Shown one piece after another: positions 26,301 through 37,190 of a DNA stretch of 64,000 nt (position 1 is the first letter of the stretch; each line of letters opens with the position of its first letter). A program made the translations under genes and the position numbers. Under the pieces are notes generated by a model. The model worked only from the letters and a program-made list of their open reading frames with translations. It did no database searches and was not told the origin of the DNA. Origin of the DNA: Euwallacea fornicatus (taxonomy: Eukaryota; Arthropoda; Insecta; Coleoptera; Curculionidae); assembly GCF_040115645.1 (NCBI RefSeq), contig NC_089574.1, positions 806,001 to 870,000 on the forward strand, in the 5' to 3' direction.

Positions 26301-29188
26301 TAGAAAAATTGGGTGGTTATATCATCGTGGAACGGGGCATGGTGAGCATGAAAGGCAAGGGAAGCGTGAGGACTTTTTGGCTTGAGGGGGCAACGGAACA
26401 AGCCGTGCAACCACGAGAAGTGGACTTGACCGAGTTGCCCCCGTTGTTCTGCAGACCCCGAAGGAGTCCAAAGCTCAACACTGATTCCCGACAACCCTCT
26501 ATTATTGGAGGATTCGGGGGGTTGAACAGCAGGAGACATTCATCTGTCCCTAGAGGTGAGTTATTTTTTTTGATACGCTACTCACCGGAAGACTAAAAAG
26601 GGACACATTTTCTGTTATTTTCGAATTACGAGTGAAGTAGCAACTTCCTCGATTTTTACAAACGTAATCAACATTATTTCATCATATTTCTGTTTCTTTA
26701 GGCGCCAGTGTGGACATCGAAAGTTCTTCAACGCTCCAAAACTATAGTCCCTTAGTCCAACCACGCCATTTGGCCAAAGCCATCAGGAACAACTTGCACG
26801 TACCGGACTCGGTGGGTTCAAAACTCACCATAAATTCCACTTTTGACTGCCAAACTGCCGAGTCAAACGACGAACGAGCCCCGAAGTTGCAACCTCGAAG
26901 AGTACTGTCCAGTATAGCGTCCAGTTCGGAAGAACCCTACAAAAGTGTTAGTGGTCTAAGTAAAGTACGAGAATCAAAATCGTTGGATTTATTGCCATTA
27001 AATGGTAAATCAATGGTTAGGTAGGCAATATTATTTATAATAATCTTCAAATTGTTGTTTAGTGCACCAAGCAAATCAACCCGTGGACCTATTGGACGCC
27101 TTCCTGAAAGGCAAGAAGAGGTCGACGCGCAGCCTGGATAATTGCGACAAGTGCGGCGGAGAGATTCAGATCATAGCAATACCTAAAGACAAAATGGTTA
27201 ACAACAATTTTCCAAACGGCAACTTGATGAACTTAACGCAGGAGGAACCATATTGTTACGTAGAGGATGCAGAGGTACCGCTGTTGAATCCGCCGAAGAT
27301 GCAGAACTCGGTTATAGTGAGACGCAGAGGCGGCAGCGACTTTAATGATCTACCAACTAGTGACTGTTCGAAAGCCAAGTTGTGAGTAAAAGTTTTTGAC
27401 GGTTTCAGCAGAATTTAAAAAAATTACCGGGACACGTCGATTTTGTTATGGAGGGGGAGAAGTCACCAAATTGTCCCGAATTCGTAATTTTTTATTAATA
27501 ACACGTACATGGATAATGTACTTGAAAATTTTTAAAAATCTTGAGAACCGTTAGAGTTGCTTCCGGAAAGGCCAAAGTTAGCAAATAATCTTGGTTGAAA
27601 CCAGAGGCACACACAGTTGATGCTTGATATACAAGAATATTGAATTTAATTTCCTAAATTGCAAAGAAAAATTGTAAATCAACGTTGATAGTGGATACCG
27701 CCATTGAGCTCGGGGAGCCCTGCAAAGGCACTTTACGGACTTATATTTTCGGCACCAAAAAATTACAAAAATTACGAAGCAAAATGATATTGTATCTTGG
27801 AAACTAAAACAGACGTTGCCAAATAGTTTTTATTTTGAGCTAACTCTATGATTAGTACATTCCGTATTTCGAATGTTTTATTGATCGCGCTATCCCTTGG
27901 CTGAATCATTTAAGAATCGATATAGGTTCGAAAATATACACATAAATATATGAGCCGTAAGACGAATGATAAAAACGACCCGATGGTCTCGAAACCTTCA
28001 AATAACTTTATACCCTTTTTTACGACCTTCAAACTCATCAATTTAGCCACGGAAACGATACGCGAAAAAAATGATATACGGTGTGTATGTATAAACATAC
28101 TTGAAGGACATATAAATAGTAATAAAAACCATTTAGAGTGGTGCCCTCATAGAAAATAAAATTAAGCGAAGTTAAATTAGATATAGTGATCAAATACCGA
28201 TCACTTATCGTAAATAAATCCTGTAAACAAAAACTATCATTGCTCATGCATTGAGAAGGAAATTTTCAGTTATCATTTATTTTTGATAGCACGCACTGCA
28301 CTGCGTGGTCGCACGTGCACCTATGACTTTTTTCTTTTCAGTCGCAGAAATGTTTTCTTTAATTTAATTTGAAATTTGTTCAAGTATGCTATTCAGCGAT
28401 CGTGCGATTTTTACCTAATTCCACCGAGAACAATTCAAACAAAACAATATCAAAATTTATAATATTCCATTGAAAACCGGGGAAATTTATCAAGTTGATA
28501 AACATTTTCTTGAGACATTAATGTATCTTATATTTTTATGATAAATTAATGATGAATCATCGAGACCCGTTTCAATAAAGAAATCTTGATTGCCACACTA
28601 CGAAAACAGTAATAGAAAAAATAATTTTAGAATGATCAAAGAGGCATAACTCAATAATGCAACAGTCGAATATAATGAATGGGATACCAAACCAAATGAA
28701 TTAAAAGCGTTTTAAAATTATGCATTACATCCCCCTCTTTACGGTTTAAGATATTTGAGAGAATGGCTTTATGGGATAGAGGGTTGAAACAAGCGCAGTT
28801 AATATCTACATAAAATTTGTTCTCCCTCGTTAACAAAATCTACGTTTTCCAGTGATTTTTTAGAAGTATACACCGTTTCAAGATGATAGGAATGGGAAGT
28901 TTTAAGATTGACGCCCTGTATATCTACCACTTTCTTGCAGTTTAACTCAATCAAGTCGACATTTACTTATTTTCATATATAAATTTTTTTCATTTCAGAA
29001 CTCATTCACTAGACGCCTTGCCGACGATGGAGTACCAAAACCGGCTAGTACCGAAGAGTTCGTTTAAAAAATGGTTGGCGGGAATATTCAACGCTAACAG
29101 CCTTAAGGCCAGTAATACCAGCCTAAAAAAGGGCGTTTTGAGTGATTATAGTAATCTACAACCGCCCGATAAAGAAAGTATGGTTTAG
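8705..29188 (+). CDS. Gyc76C: Receptor-type guanylate cyclase, Gyc76C-like (22 coding exons)
   Basis: Single-pass membrane guanylate cyclase converting GTP to cGMP. In Drosophila Gyc76C acts in semaphorin/plexin axon guidance and epithelial signalling. Exons: 8705-8831, 11890-12182, 12244-12441, 15716-15781, 15877-16117, 16177-16323, 22515-22738, 22925-23096, 23158-23336, 23445-23738, 23794-24060, 24114-24185, 24709-24874, 24932-25081, 25131-25326, 25381-25521, 25579-25801, 25859-26003, 26163-26555, 26702-27004, 27063-27381, 28999-29188. All junctions are GT-AG and phases agree, giving 1501 residues, close to the fly protein (about 1.5 kb codons). Layout: signal peptide 1-20, ligand-binding ectodomain to about 588, membrane helix 589-611, kinase-homology domain about 650-930, linker helix, cyclase about 978-1150, then a long tail ending ESMV. 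The start is the ATG after a likely 5'UTR acceptor at 8668; an additional upstream non-coding exon is probable. Orthology to Gyc76C rather than another receptor cyclase rests on ectodomain and long-tail similarity recalled from memory. Confidence 0.95.
10240..10380. repeat. Short foldback repeat in Gyc76C intron 1
   Basis: CTGGTACTTAAACCATCCTG (10261-10280) is answered by its near-inverse, CAGAATGTTTTAAGTACCAG, at about 10336-10355. The pairing extends outward imperfectly (CTAAATCTGACTGGTAC against its inverse CTAAACCCGTCTGGTAC). Arms of about 35 bases enclose roughly 55 bases. It is most likely a very small MITE and could fold as a hairpin in the pre-mRNA. Confidence 0.6.
10729..11045 (+). 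pseudogene. Transposase C-terminal fragment (mariner/IS630 type) in Gyc76C intron 1
   Basis: The plus-strand frame reads SSVHNSGYVRQYLNLYVKNQ, then WICRNTPLIEWPPKSPDFTP LDFF in family order. These are the second and third catalytic-Asp blocks of a DDE_3 transposase; the first is altered to GSSSVH, losing the Asp. After a frame change the tail (IEDLRSRTRKTCEDI, LKNVQRNILK) also matches the family. The N-terminal half is absent, so it is a dead fragment. It lies in the same orientation as the host gene. Confidence 0.8.
12442..15715 (+). other. Gyc76C intron 3, no gene recognised
   Basis: A 3.3-kb AT-rich intron. No open frame in it resembles a known family and no inverted-repeat element was recognised. 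Confidence 0.4.
17341..17588. mobile_element. Foldback MITE in Gyc76C intron 6
   Basis: The left arm starts CTTTCTCCTTTCGAG and contains AATTAGGAGAATTCC. The right arm is its inverse (GGAATTCTCCTAATTGAC, ending AGGAGAAA). About 40 terminal bases pair with few mismatches. A second inverted pair lies further in (CTTCTAGCTGATG near 17405 against CATCAGCTAGAAAGG near 17510), so nearly the whole 250-bp unit folds on itself. No transposase is present; the superfamily is unknown. Confidence 0.7.
20180..22217 (-). mobile_element. Decayed piggyBac-like transposon, antisense in Gyc76C intron 6
   Basis: The minus strand carries a nearly full-length piggyBac transposase broken by several frameshifts. 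In order: N-terminal acidic segment (DKELEEILAKSSSDG, about 21,900), domain entry (EYFYTPDIMQVIANEANKY), first catalytic Asp (LCIDESLLL, about 21,175), second (YIDDWYTSPN, about 20,930), third (GALDQSDM, about 20,625), WYKKAFFHLADVA, and the Cys-rich C-terminal finger (CSQCSVALC, VPCFEGHHTK) ending at TAA 20180-20182. The 5' end is intact: TTAA (22218-22221) followed, on the minus strand, by CCCTTTTACTGCTC, a typical piggyBac terminus. A matching 3' TIR was not found. Confidence 0.88.
23445..25326 (+). CDS. Gyc76C: Gyc76C exons 10-15: transmembrane helix and kinase-homology domain
   Basis: Exon 10 carries the membrane helix (IIAAGVLGILLFCAMVVTVS, residues 590-609) and the juxtamembrane WKIEQEIEGLLWKID. 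Exons 11-15 encode a protein-kinase-like fold. The catalytic-loop HRD motif reads HGN (residues 773-775, HGNLKSSNC), so the phosphotransfer Asp is missing, as is usual for receptor cyclases; this is a regulatory pseudokinase. The DFG motif (VTDFGL) and the APE equivalent (WKAPELL) are kept. Intron 12 (24186-24708) contains a small MITE. Confidence 0.93.
24333..24534. mobile_element. Small MITE in Gyc76C intron 12
   Basis: A 200-bp AT-rich segment begins TACAGAGTGT and ends with the inverse of TACAGGGTGTCC (GGACACCCTGTA at 24523-24534). Only about 10 terminal bases pair. The same terminal string recurs elsewhere in the window. No coding content. Confidence 0.5.
25381..26555 (+). CDS. Gyc76C: Gyc76C exons 16-19: dimerisation helix and guanylate cyclase domain
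   Basis: Exon 16 encodes the signalling-helix linker (NLEELVNERTRLLYEEKNK). Exons 17-19 encode the class III cyclase fold. The metal-binding Asp residues are D1004 (YFSDIVGFTAMS) and D1048 (VETIGDAYMV). The guanine-specifying residues are E1044 and C1116 (PRYCLFGDTVNT), which mark it as a guanylyl rather than adenylyl cyclase. The transition-state Arg is R1127 (NTASRMES). All key residues are present, so the enzyme should be active as a homodimer. Confidence 0.95.
26702..29188 (+). CDS. Gyc76C: Gyc76C exons 20-22: long cytoplasmic tail with PDZ-binding end
   Basis: About 270 residues beyond the cyclase domain, in exons 26702-27004, 27063-27381 and 28999-29188, with phases matching the cyclase exons. 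Low-complexity serine-rich segments contain islands such as LLDAFLKGKKRSTRSLDNC, a CDKCGGE pair and FKKWLAGIFNANSLK. The protein ends in ESMV, fitting the class I PDZ ligand pattern (S/T-x-hydrophobic). Long tails are a feature of the Gyc76C group and not of vertebrate natriuretic-peptide receptors. The stop codon is TAG at 29186-29188. Confidence 0.85.
27382..28998 (+). other. Gyc76C intron 21, no gene recognised
   Basis: A 1.6-kb AT-rich intron. A GACGCCCTGTATATC string near 28,910 resembles small-transposon ends, but no partner was found. Confidence 0.4.
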
Positions 29189-31010
29189 AATACTTCGTCT
29201 CAAAAAATAATTTCCATGCAATTATTATAACGACATTCTGTGGAATTCTTTGAAGTGCCAGATGCTTTTGAGATGGACTAAGAATCCAGTTGGTTAACTA
29301 TTTTGTAGATAGGTTAATACCCAGAAGAAGGAGTCCTAGAAGAATTTGTCTGCTTTAAGTGGAAGACTAAGCGTAAAAATCCTGCTAATCCGGATTCACT
29401 TGCTTAGATATGAGTGACTCACGAAAATTGTAGAACCTACGATTGTACTGGAAATAGCCCACTTCTTTATTTTAAATGGAAAATTCGTATTACTATTTTT
29501 TTTGTTTTTCCGCAATACTATGAATATGTCCTATGTACATATACAAGGTCTTTCAACTAAACTGTGCATGGATGGGGGGGTCTCGATTATTATATACGTA
29601 TAGAGTCAGGTAAATATCAAGTTTTGTTTCCATGGGTTCTGTTCTCTTTCAGTCCATTTAATATGTGGACAAAAAACAATTCGTAATTGGATGATGTTTT
29701 TCATAAGGCCTCTAGTACAACTATTTGGGAGAGCTGTTTTAAACCGGACGACTCCTTCCGAGATGGTAGACACGTATCTTTCTTGTCTTTAAAAATGAAT
29801 ATCTTTATTTATTTCTCTTTTATTATTTAATCGGCAAAGAGACCTATTATATTCAGATTCCTTTTTGTGTAAATTATTATTAAAAACTGCACAGAAATGT
29901 AACAGTTTGCAGTGAACGAAAATCAATCAGATATACCTTCATTTTCCAGCACTTTATATATGAAGATGTGAGCATGGTTCGTAATCAATCAGTGTGTGTA
30001 AGAGGCTGTGAAAATGTGCTTTTGCATTTGTTGTTGATCTGCACGCAAAGGTTTCGCTTTTTATTAAAAAAGAAACAACGCCTGCGAAAGCACAAAGAGA
30101 TATAATGTGTTATCTCATTGTAAATAATAATTTTATGACTTTTTTATTAGTAGGCAAGGGTTGTGCCAAGAGAAGCGCTCTAAACCCTTAAAATTTAAAG
30201 CCCTTAAGCATTTCAACTTATGCCGTGTGCAGTGTATGTATTATTATAATAATTATTATAAGGGCGCTATGCTACTTCTTGAATTTTCCACTGGTCACTA
30301 TATATGAATTGGAATTTTAAGAAATTTATTTGTAAAACCTGTCTCGTGCATCAGTCACTAGACGAGTTTTTCCGATGCCGTAGGTTTTTTAATCTACTTT
30401 TTTTCATATTTTGTTTTTCTTTATTATTGTACAAAGTTCCGCATCATCTTATGTCGGACAACGAATGCACGAGAAACAGCGTAAAGATTAAAGATTTATT
30501 TCATTAGCAGAAGATTCATTACCACATCCAGCAAGATTCTTTTAATGTAAATGTGCCATCATAACTTAAATCAGTGTATATGTATTAAATATTGTATCTC
30601 TCTGTACAAACTTATAGACGTTTTACCCGGATTTTACCGTGCATTTTTGTTAAGTGGTTGGAAACTTTTATTTCGGATTTACTTTGTTTTTGTTTAACTT
30701 TTACGTCGTTATAAAGCATTAAAAATGTGTCTAATCTCTATGTGATACAAACATATAATGTTACTGTTAAATAGTGTAGTCAAACTATTGGTTAAAGTGT
30801 TCGCCAACGAATTAATGTCAACTGTACATAGTAAATATGGATATTTGTAATTATTAGATAGGCGGTTCGTGTGAATAAAATACAAGTAACTTTGGAAGTT
30901 GTATAAGAAAAGCTGATAAATGGCTTGTATTTTAGTCATGCTGGTCAATGGTTCAAAAATTAAATATATTTATTTTAGACGAGGATTTTTATTTCGAATA
31001 CTGATTCCTT
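29189..31010 (+). other. Probable Gyc76C 3'UTR and flank
   Basis: No further coding exon is visible after the TAG at 29188. The sequence is AT-rich with an AATAAA at 30874-30879 that could end a 1.7-kb 3'UTR. Where transcripts really stop cannot be told from sequence. Confidence 0.4.
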
Positions 31011-31430
31011 ATACAGATATCACCAATTCAAGTGCTAGATTGTGCAAGTGGAGAAAGGATCGCACGAGATTTAATACGTCTTCGGCAAAAACTAAGGAAG
31101 TGGGTTAACAGACTAGCGGCTGACGTGGGCGAAAGCAGTCCAGTGTTTTGCCAGAACTTTCACCGTTTCAGATTTTTTAACGATATAAACTAATGATGGT
31201 TTAATTGTTGTTGTTTTTTTTAATTTATTTACATTGCTGCATTTTGCTTTGGTATTTTTTTTATTTTCATCGCCGAGTAGACAATGAAATCGATATAAAT
31301 CCAAATATAGAGATGGAGCGCCGGGTGGACTGATCCCGCCCATTTCGTTGTTAGTGTTTCTCGGATTAAACCTTCTTTTGTAATCCTTCTCCTACTTTCA
31401 CAATCCCTATGTTTTCACTTAAACTAATGT
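31011..31430. mobile_element. MITE family 'ATACAGGTATCAC', copy A
   Basis: The left end is ATACAGATATCACCAATTC, followed by GCAAGTGGAGAAAGGATC. The right end carries the inverse block (GTAATCCTTCTCCTACTTTC). The interior has GACTAGCGGCTGACGTGGGC, TGCTGCATTTTGC and GAAATCGATATAAAT blocks that recur in copies B and C. About 420 bp, non-coding. Copies B-D lie at 46474, 59065 and 62795. Confidence 0.8.
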
Positions 31431-33125
31431 TACGCGTAGATATTTTAATTATACCTGCTTCTATATTTCCTTCGTTGCATATTATATGTTAAAGATTAGA
31501 TTTAATATTATATTTCTTCGATATGCTTTGTCAATCGGGCATAACGATTTGTTTTATATTATATCGATTGGGAGGTCAAAGGTTTTTGTACCATTTGGGT
31601 GAACCATGTTAATGATTTATACAGAGTGAATCCCAGATAATTAATTTCTGTTGAAAACAGAATTATTTCCTTTAAAGAAGGAGAATTCCTTCAGAAATTC
31701 AGTTTTCTCCTGTTAGTGAAGAGAACAGTAATTGTTTTCCACAAATGACAGTTTTTTTGCCCCAGCAATAAAGTAAGAAAAAACACGTGAAACGTAGGGA
31801 ACATTTATGTACGCACAATTTTAACTGTGGCATCGGCGGACTGCTGCACATCAATCCTCAATCCTCATCAGCATGCAATCAATGCCTCAATTCTATAAGC
31901 GTTTTATTAGATGTTGCCGCATTTAACTTAGTTTCGCACAAAATTGACCTTTTTCTGTTGCATACATATGTTATATTTTAGTCGTAGTAATTAAGTTATG
32001 TTAAGTTTTGTCAAAGAGTATTTTTCCACTTGGGATAATAAAGCGCATTATCTATTTTTCCATCTATCAGTAATTGACAGTTCTCAAACTTGCACTTAAT
32101 ATGGGCATTTATCAGCTTTATAATGTTATTATCATTTTAACTTAGATACTCACTTTTTTCTACTTTTTCATCGTATGCAACGTCCAGCACCTTCCCAAAA
32201 GTGCTGGAGGTGCAACTAACACAACTTCAATTTCTCATAGCTTAAGAGCGGGCGTAAGGTTGTCGATGAACCGCACAACAGGAGAGGGGATAAAATCATT
32301 CGATAGGCTGCCTTTCGCTACTTTGGATTTGATCATATCCATAAAATGCTGCTAGACTGAAAGTAATGTAAACTCGAATAGATTGGAAGTCTTCTAATAT
32401 TATGTTCGGTGTCAGATACCCTTCGGTTGCAACTTGTGGCGGTAAAACAACAAAAACCTTGTAACTTCATGTTGTTTTCATCTTTCAACACATCATTGAA
32501 ATAAAAATACAGATAGTCGAGAGAAGATTCTTTATTTTGGATACGTTAATTTAATTAATCAAATACAATTAACAATAAAAATTACTTTATTAATTAGATT
32601 GAATTATAATAACGATTTACTAAAATTAAAATCTGACATTATGCACTTCCCTATAATACCTTTATATTTTAAAATGCCTAGAAATATAAAACTTGGAGCA
32701 CACACGTCAAGATGTAAAATTATAAATATTAGTCAATATCACAAAATCTTTAGATCTTTGTGTTTCTTTGTAATGAGCATATGAATGAGTTAATGCAATA
32801 TTAATTAAAAAAAAAAACATCACGATATACCTCTCTACACTTAGGAGCAGGATAATATGCAATCATAATGAAAAAGAAATTACCTATATTTCAGAATTCG
32901 ATCTCCTAAAGCATTTGGCACATCACGATTCGAGAGCAGTTTTGTTCCCAAAGTAGCAATCATAAAAGCTGGCAAATCATCGAGAACCCGCGACATAAAC
33001 TTACAAACAGGAAACTTTCCTTAATCAAACATAATTCACAGATACATTATACATGATATATGGATTACATGCACACACACAGATTAAAATGGCAGGACAT
33101 CATATTTACAAATATACCCCACGTT
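31431..33125. other. Intergenic between Gyc76C and tetraspanin
   Basis: No exons were recognised. The part next to 33125 probably contains the tetraspanin 3'UTR (minus strand). AT-rich throughout. Confidence 0.4.
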
Positions 33126-34586
33126 TCAACTAGCCCACCTGGATTTCTGCAGCTCAATTTGCCCTTCCAGTGTCTTGGACAGGTAGATTACAAATAACTG
33201 GGAGAGAGCTGCACCCAAAGCTATACCAGCAATAGTGTACAAATTGCCTTCGGCCCAAGAACGAACGACTTCTATGCAACCTGAAGTCCAAACTTTTTTA
33301 CCTGCTTCAGCAATCTAAAAAGAATTCAGCATAATATATCGCCTGGTGTTTATTATTATCAACAACACAAGAAAAGATGGCTCACTCTTCCAAACAAATT
33401 TACGTTAATTTCAACCTTAATAAGTCGATTTCTGATTTGTATACCCTAATCAGACATGCTTTATTTACTATGCACTCCCTTTATCATGATGAAGCTTTGG
33501 CTATGTTTTTTAACCATATGGATAATCTCGAATTAGTTTTAATGTACCCAGACTACTTAAATACTCATAAGCATTAAAGAGATGTTGATTCATGAATTAT
33601 CTCATAAATTTTGTAGATCGAGGATTGTGTGTATACACTATCATTTTGGCTAGATGATCCCTTGATATAAACCCAGGGAGGGAAAATTTTTCTTTGGTCT
33701 TTTAGGCAAGTGTGCTCTCTCTCTCTCTCTTAGTCCCATTCAGGTAACTCACCGTTAAAGTTTGTACTCCATAACCACACATAATGTTTACTAAACGTGA
33801 ACTCAAGTCTGTGGCATTCATACAACAAGAAAATGGTACCCCACAATGCTCCACACTGGGAGAACTACAGTTAAAGTACTCATTTTTGGACCAATCCATA
33901 TATCCTTCAGAACTGAGACCACAACATTTAAACTAAAATAAGACAGGAATTTTAGTACTGAAGTGTCATTTACAATGAAACAACTTACTTCTTGTTGAGC
34001 AAAGTCTATAAAATTTTGTAAGTCTGGATCATCTCTGTAAGTGTGGATAATTTGATCAGTAAAATTTTCTTCTAGCACAGTTTGCATTCGGTGTGGAAAT
34101 ACAAAGCTCAAAATGGCAATGCCCATTTCAATTAAGAAAAATACGAGTAGACATAAAGAGTACTAAAAATGTTTTATTTTAAACACTTGTAAATTGTTTA
34201 AAAACTAATAACTTACGAATTTGAGCAAACAAGTATTTTCTCTAAGAGCCCCAACGCAACCAGCAAAACTCACTATGAAAATCACCCCTCCCATAATGAC
34301 CATGACTAGGGATATATTCAATATAACATCATAAACAGTCTCTAGTTTCACCCAACCAGTTAGTTGCCATTTATCAACAAAGGCATATAATCCAATGCCT
34401 ATTAATAGCCCTCCAAATAGCTAAAATAATATTTTTATTTAATTTCTCTAAAAGTGATAAAGAAGGACTTACCCAAAAAATGAAGTTTAATAGGAAAATC
34501 AAGTATTTTACACAAGGACTAACATAGGTAAAATTGCTGTTTGGTTGTCGTCTGTAATAACCCCTTCTATGATTGCTCGAAGGCAT
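33126..34586 (-). CDS. TspanC8-type tetraspanin (Tspan33/Tsp86D-like), 5 exons
   Basis: Four-pass membrane scaffold protein; TspanC8 members escort ADAM10/Kuzbanian to the surface and so influence Notch cleavage. Exons on the minus strand: 34586-34473, 34420-34217, 34162-33989, 33932-33753, 33314-33126. All are phase 0 with GT-AG junctions, giving 286 residues. Helices lie at about 24-46, 65-90, 103-122 and 247-270. The large extracellular loop (about 123-245) has the CCG motif (FKCCGLSS) and eight cysteines (CC, C, C, CC, C, C), the defining TspanC8 count. The start is the ATG at MPSSNHRRGYYRR; no ATG was seen upstream in frame. Which of the three fly TspanC8 genes it matches needs a tree. 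Confidence 0.93.
33711..33731. repeat. (CT)n microsatellite
   Basis: A run of CTCTCTCTCTCTCT sits in tetraspanin intron 4, 20 bp beyond the splice donor. Confidence 0.8.
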
Positions 34587-37190
34587 ATTTGATAAGATAG
34601 TGCACAATGGACAATTTTGGGGCTATTGTTTCATTAAAAAGTACACTCTTCTTTTAATTAACACTTCTCCTTCCTGATGTGTTAGCAATTGAATTGGAAA
34701 CCATAAATAGGGCTGATATTATGTGTGATAGAAATGTTTACTAGAACAAAAATACTGTTTATTTGTGTGAATCAAATGGTAATTTTAAACTTTAGTTACG
34801 TTATGAAATAACGAAAAAATGGTTAATACACGAAACATTCGAAGAAAAAACTTGTACTGCCAACAAATTTGACATTTGCTTTGTTATTTACTTTGATTGA
34901 CGTAATGACGTAATATTTAACGTAATCTTTAACTGTACGTGATCATGACTTTAACTTTGCACAATCTACAGCAAGTCAGCAAATTAGAGATGTGGCAACA
35001 TGGACGAAATAGTGAAGGATATAATTACATAATAAATACATAATTCGTTGCATAAGCATTTTTTGTGTAAATTAACATATAGTCATTTAAGATGCAAGTT
35101 TTAGCAGAATTTTTTGCAAAAAATTCATTGCTACTTTCAGTCTCAGTTTTCAGTATTACATGTCTCAGATATTTATTTTAAGGAGTAGCAACACCTACCA
35201 TGCATAGAAGTCTTACGTAGAATAAACATATGATTCAATTAATTTAAAATGGAATTTATTATACAGAGTAAGAAAGTTTAGAGCTAGTCGAGTATGTATA
35301 ATTAGAATTTTTTAACAATAATATTTACACAGTTGAATTTACTGAAATTATTTAATTAATTTTCTAAGAGAAATAATTTAAGCTTGAAATTGTGACCGTT
35401 TATACAGAAGTAGATACAATGATAAATATTCACATTCGGGCCACCCCGAATTTATATTCCGTTAAAACATAAACATAAATATATATATACAATATGACAT
35501 AAAATACATACAAATATATATTTAAAAAAACTCAAAGACTACAAATTTTCCTTAACAACTTGGATAAATAAAAATGGCAAAATCAAAAATATTGTAAATG
35601 CTATATCGACGATCCTGCGGTTAAGCTTTCCCAGGCAAAATTGTTTTTTTTTAATTCAACACGGATAGTTAAAAAAGGCATACCGTTACCATGACCCTAC
35701 CAATCACAATATATCAATTGAAACACAATCGGAAGTACCTAAAGTGAAAGAAAAAGTCGTGACATCCGTGACCAATGTTGCCAACTCCGTGAAAATTATG
35801 CTTTTTCATCGACGTAGTGGCGACATTTACTGAGAGATCCCCGAGAGTTGCGACAAAGAGAGTATATTGTATACTGTGTGAAGAGGTAAGATACAAGATA
35901 TGATGTTTAATAAGACAAAAGCTGCTATCTTCTTTCTTATCTCTCCTTGTGCCTGGTTACTTTTTGTAAAGTTGATTCGGCAACAATGGCAACACTGATT
36001 TTACCTTCCGCTGCCTGGAGGAGAAGTGTGGAGGGTCCATTGGTATCTGATATCGGCCATTTACGGTTTTCAACCTCATTGACATTTAATTAAAATTAAC
36101 GTTTGTTAGACTCTATTTGCATCGTCTCGCATCGACAGCACGATTCCTAGTGACTGTAAAACTGGTAAGGCCATTTGGAACAGTAATTACTAACAAACGA
36201 CACTAAGCACAGTACTGTGCCATGGGGAGAATTGGAGCATGTCTCCCGGCCCGGGTCATTTTGCATTATTGCGTGTCGTTTGTAACTTTTCTTTGGAAGA
36301 TACTCCAAAAAAAAACCCAAATTGTAAAAAGGAGAAACCCTACTTACTTTATATTTCTACAAATTCCTTATCTAATTCTTCATGCAAAACCTGGAAATTG
36401 GAAATGTAGAAATAATACTATAAATATTTAATTGATTTTTGTTAAAGAGTAAATTGTGCATGCCATAAGTGCCGGTCTATTTCATTTCATTTGTATTCCA
36501 TACATGTCCTTTTCCATAAAAATTTGATAGTAATATTATTTCGGTGAAGGGCATGAATTGGCTAAGGGCACTGCAGGATCTCTATTTTTGGGTTTATCCC
36601 TCTGTGAGTCTGATAATAACAATCACCCACAACTCAACATATTTTAACCACCCATAAATAGAAAGGGCAAATTAGTGTCATTTAGGCTGAGTAACACAGT
36701 AATATTATTCAACCATTATTAAAGTTTAAGAAGAAATCCACCACCTTTGGGTTTGATTTAGTGACCACTAGTTTTCCAGGCTATTGCTCTTTTAACTGAG
36801 TTACAAAAGCAGACTGCTTCAATCAGCCTGTAGGGAGAACCTTTTTCCATAACTTAAGTTAGTTGGCATTAATAATCACAGTCAACACTTACTCAATGTA
36901 GGCACTTTGCCAAACAGACATTAATAAAAAAAATTTGGAAAAGAGGCACATATAAAGTGTCTTTTTCTGTATGAAAACACGTTTTCATTCACTAAAAAAT
37001 TCTTTCTTCCATAATTTAAAATGACACTAAAATTGAATCTCTTGAACAGTATACTGAATAAAATGACTGAAAATTTGTCATCTGGACTAATGCATCACTC
37101 TTTTGCTTTAACCATGAAAGTATTATGGTCTACTTTTCCAATGGAAACTTATTATTAAATGAGAAGTTATTTCAACAGGATAATTACTTA
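34587..37190. promoter_or_regulatory. Divergent intergenic region between tetraspanin and loqs
   Basis: The tetraspanin (minus) and loqs (plus) genes are head to head with 2.6 kb between start codons. A possible loqs 5'UTR exon ends at a GTAAGG donor near 36165 (ACTGTAAAACTG before it). The acceptor of the first coding exon is at 37178 (TTTCAACAG). No core-promoter motif was identified with confidence. Confidence 0.4.

Noticed and set aside
26300..26539. Minus-strand open frame across the Gyc76C cyclase exon 19
   Set aside because: Shadow of the cyclase coding exon.
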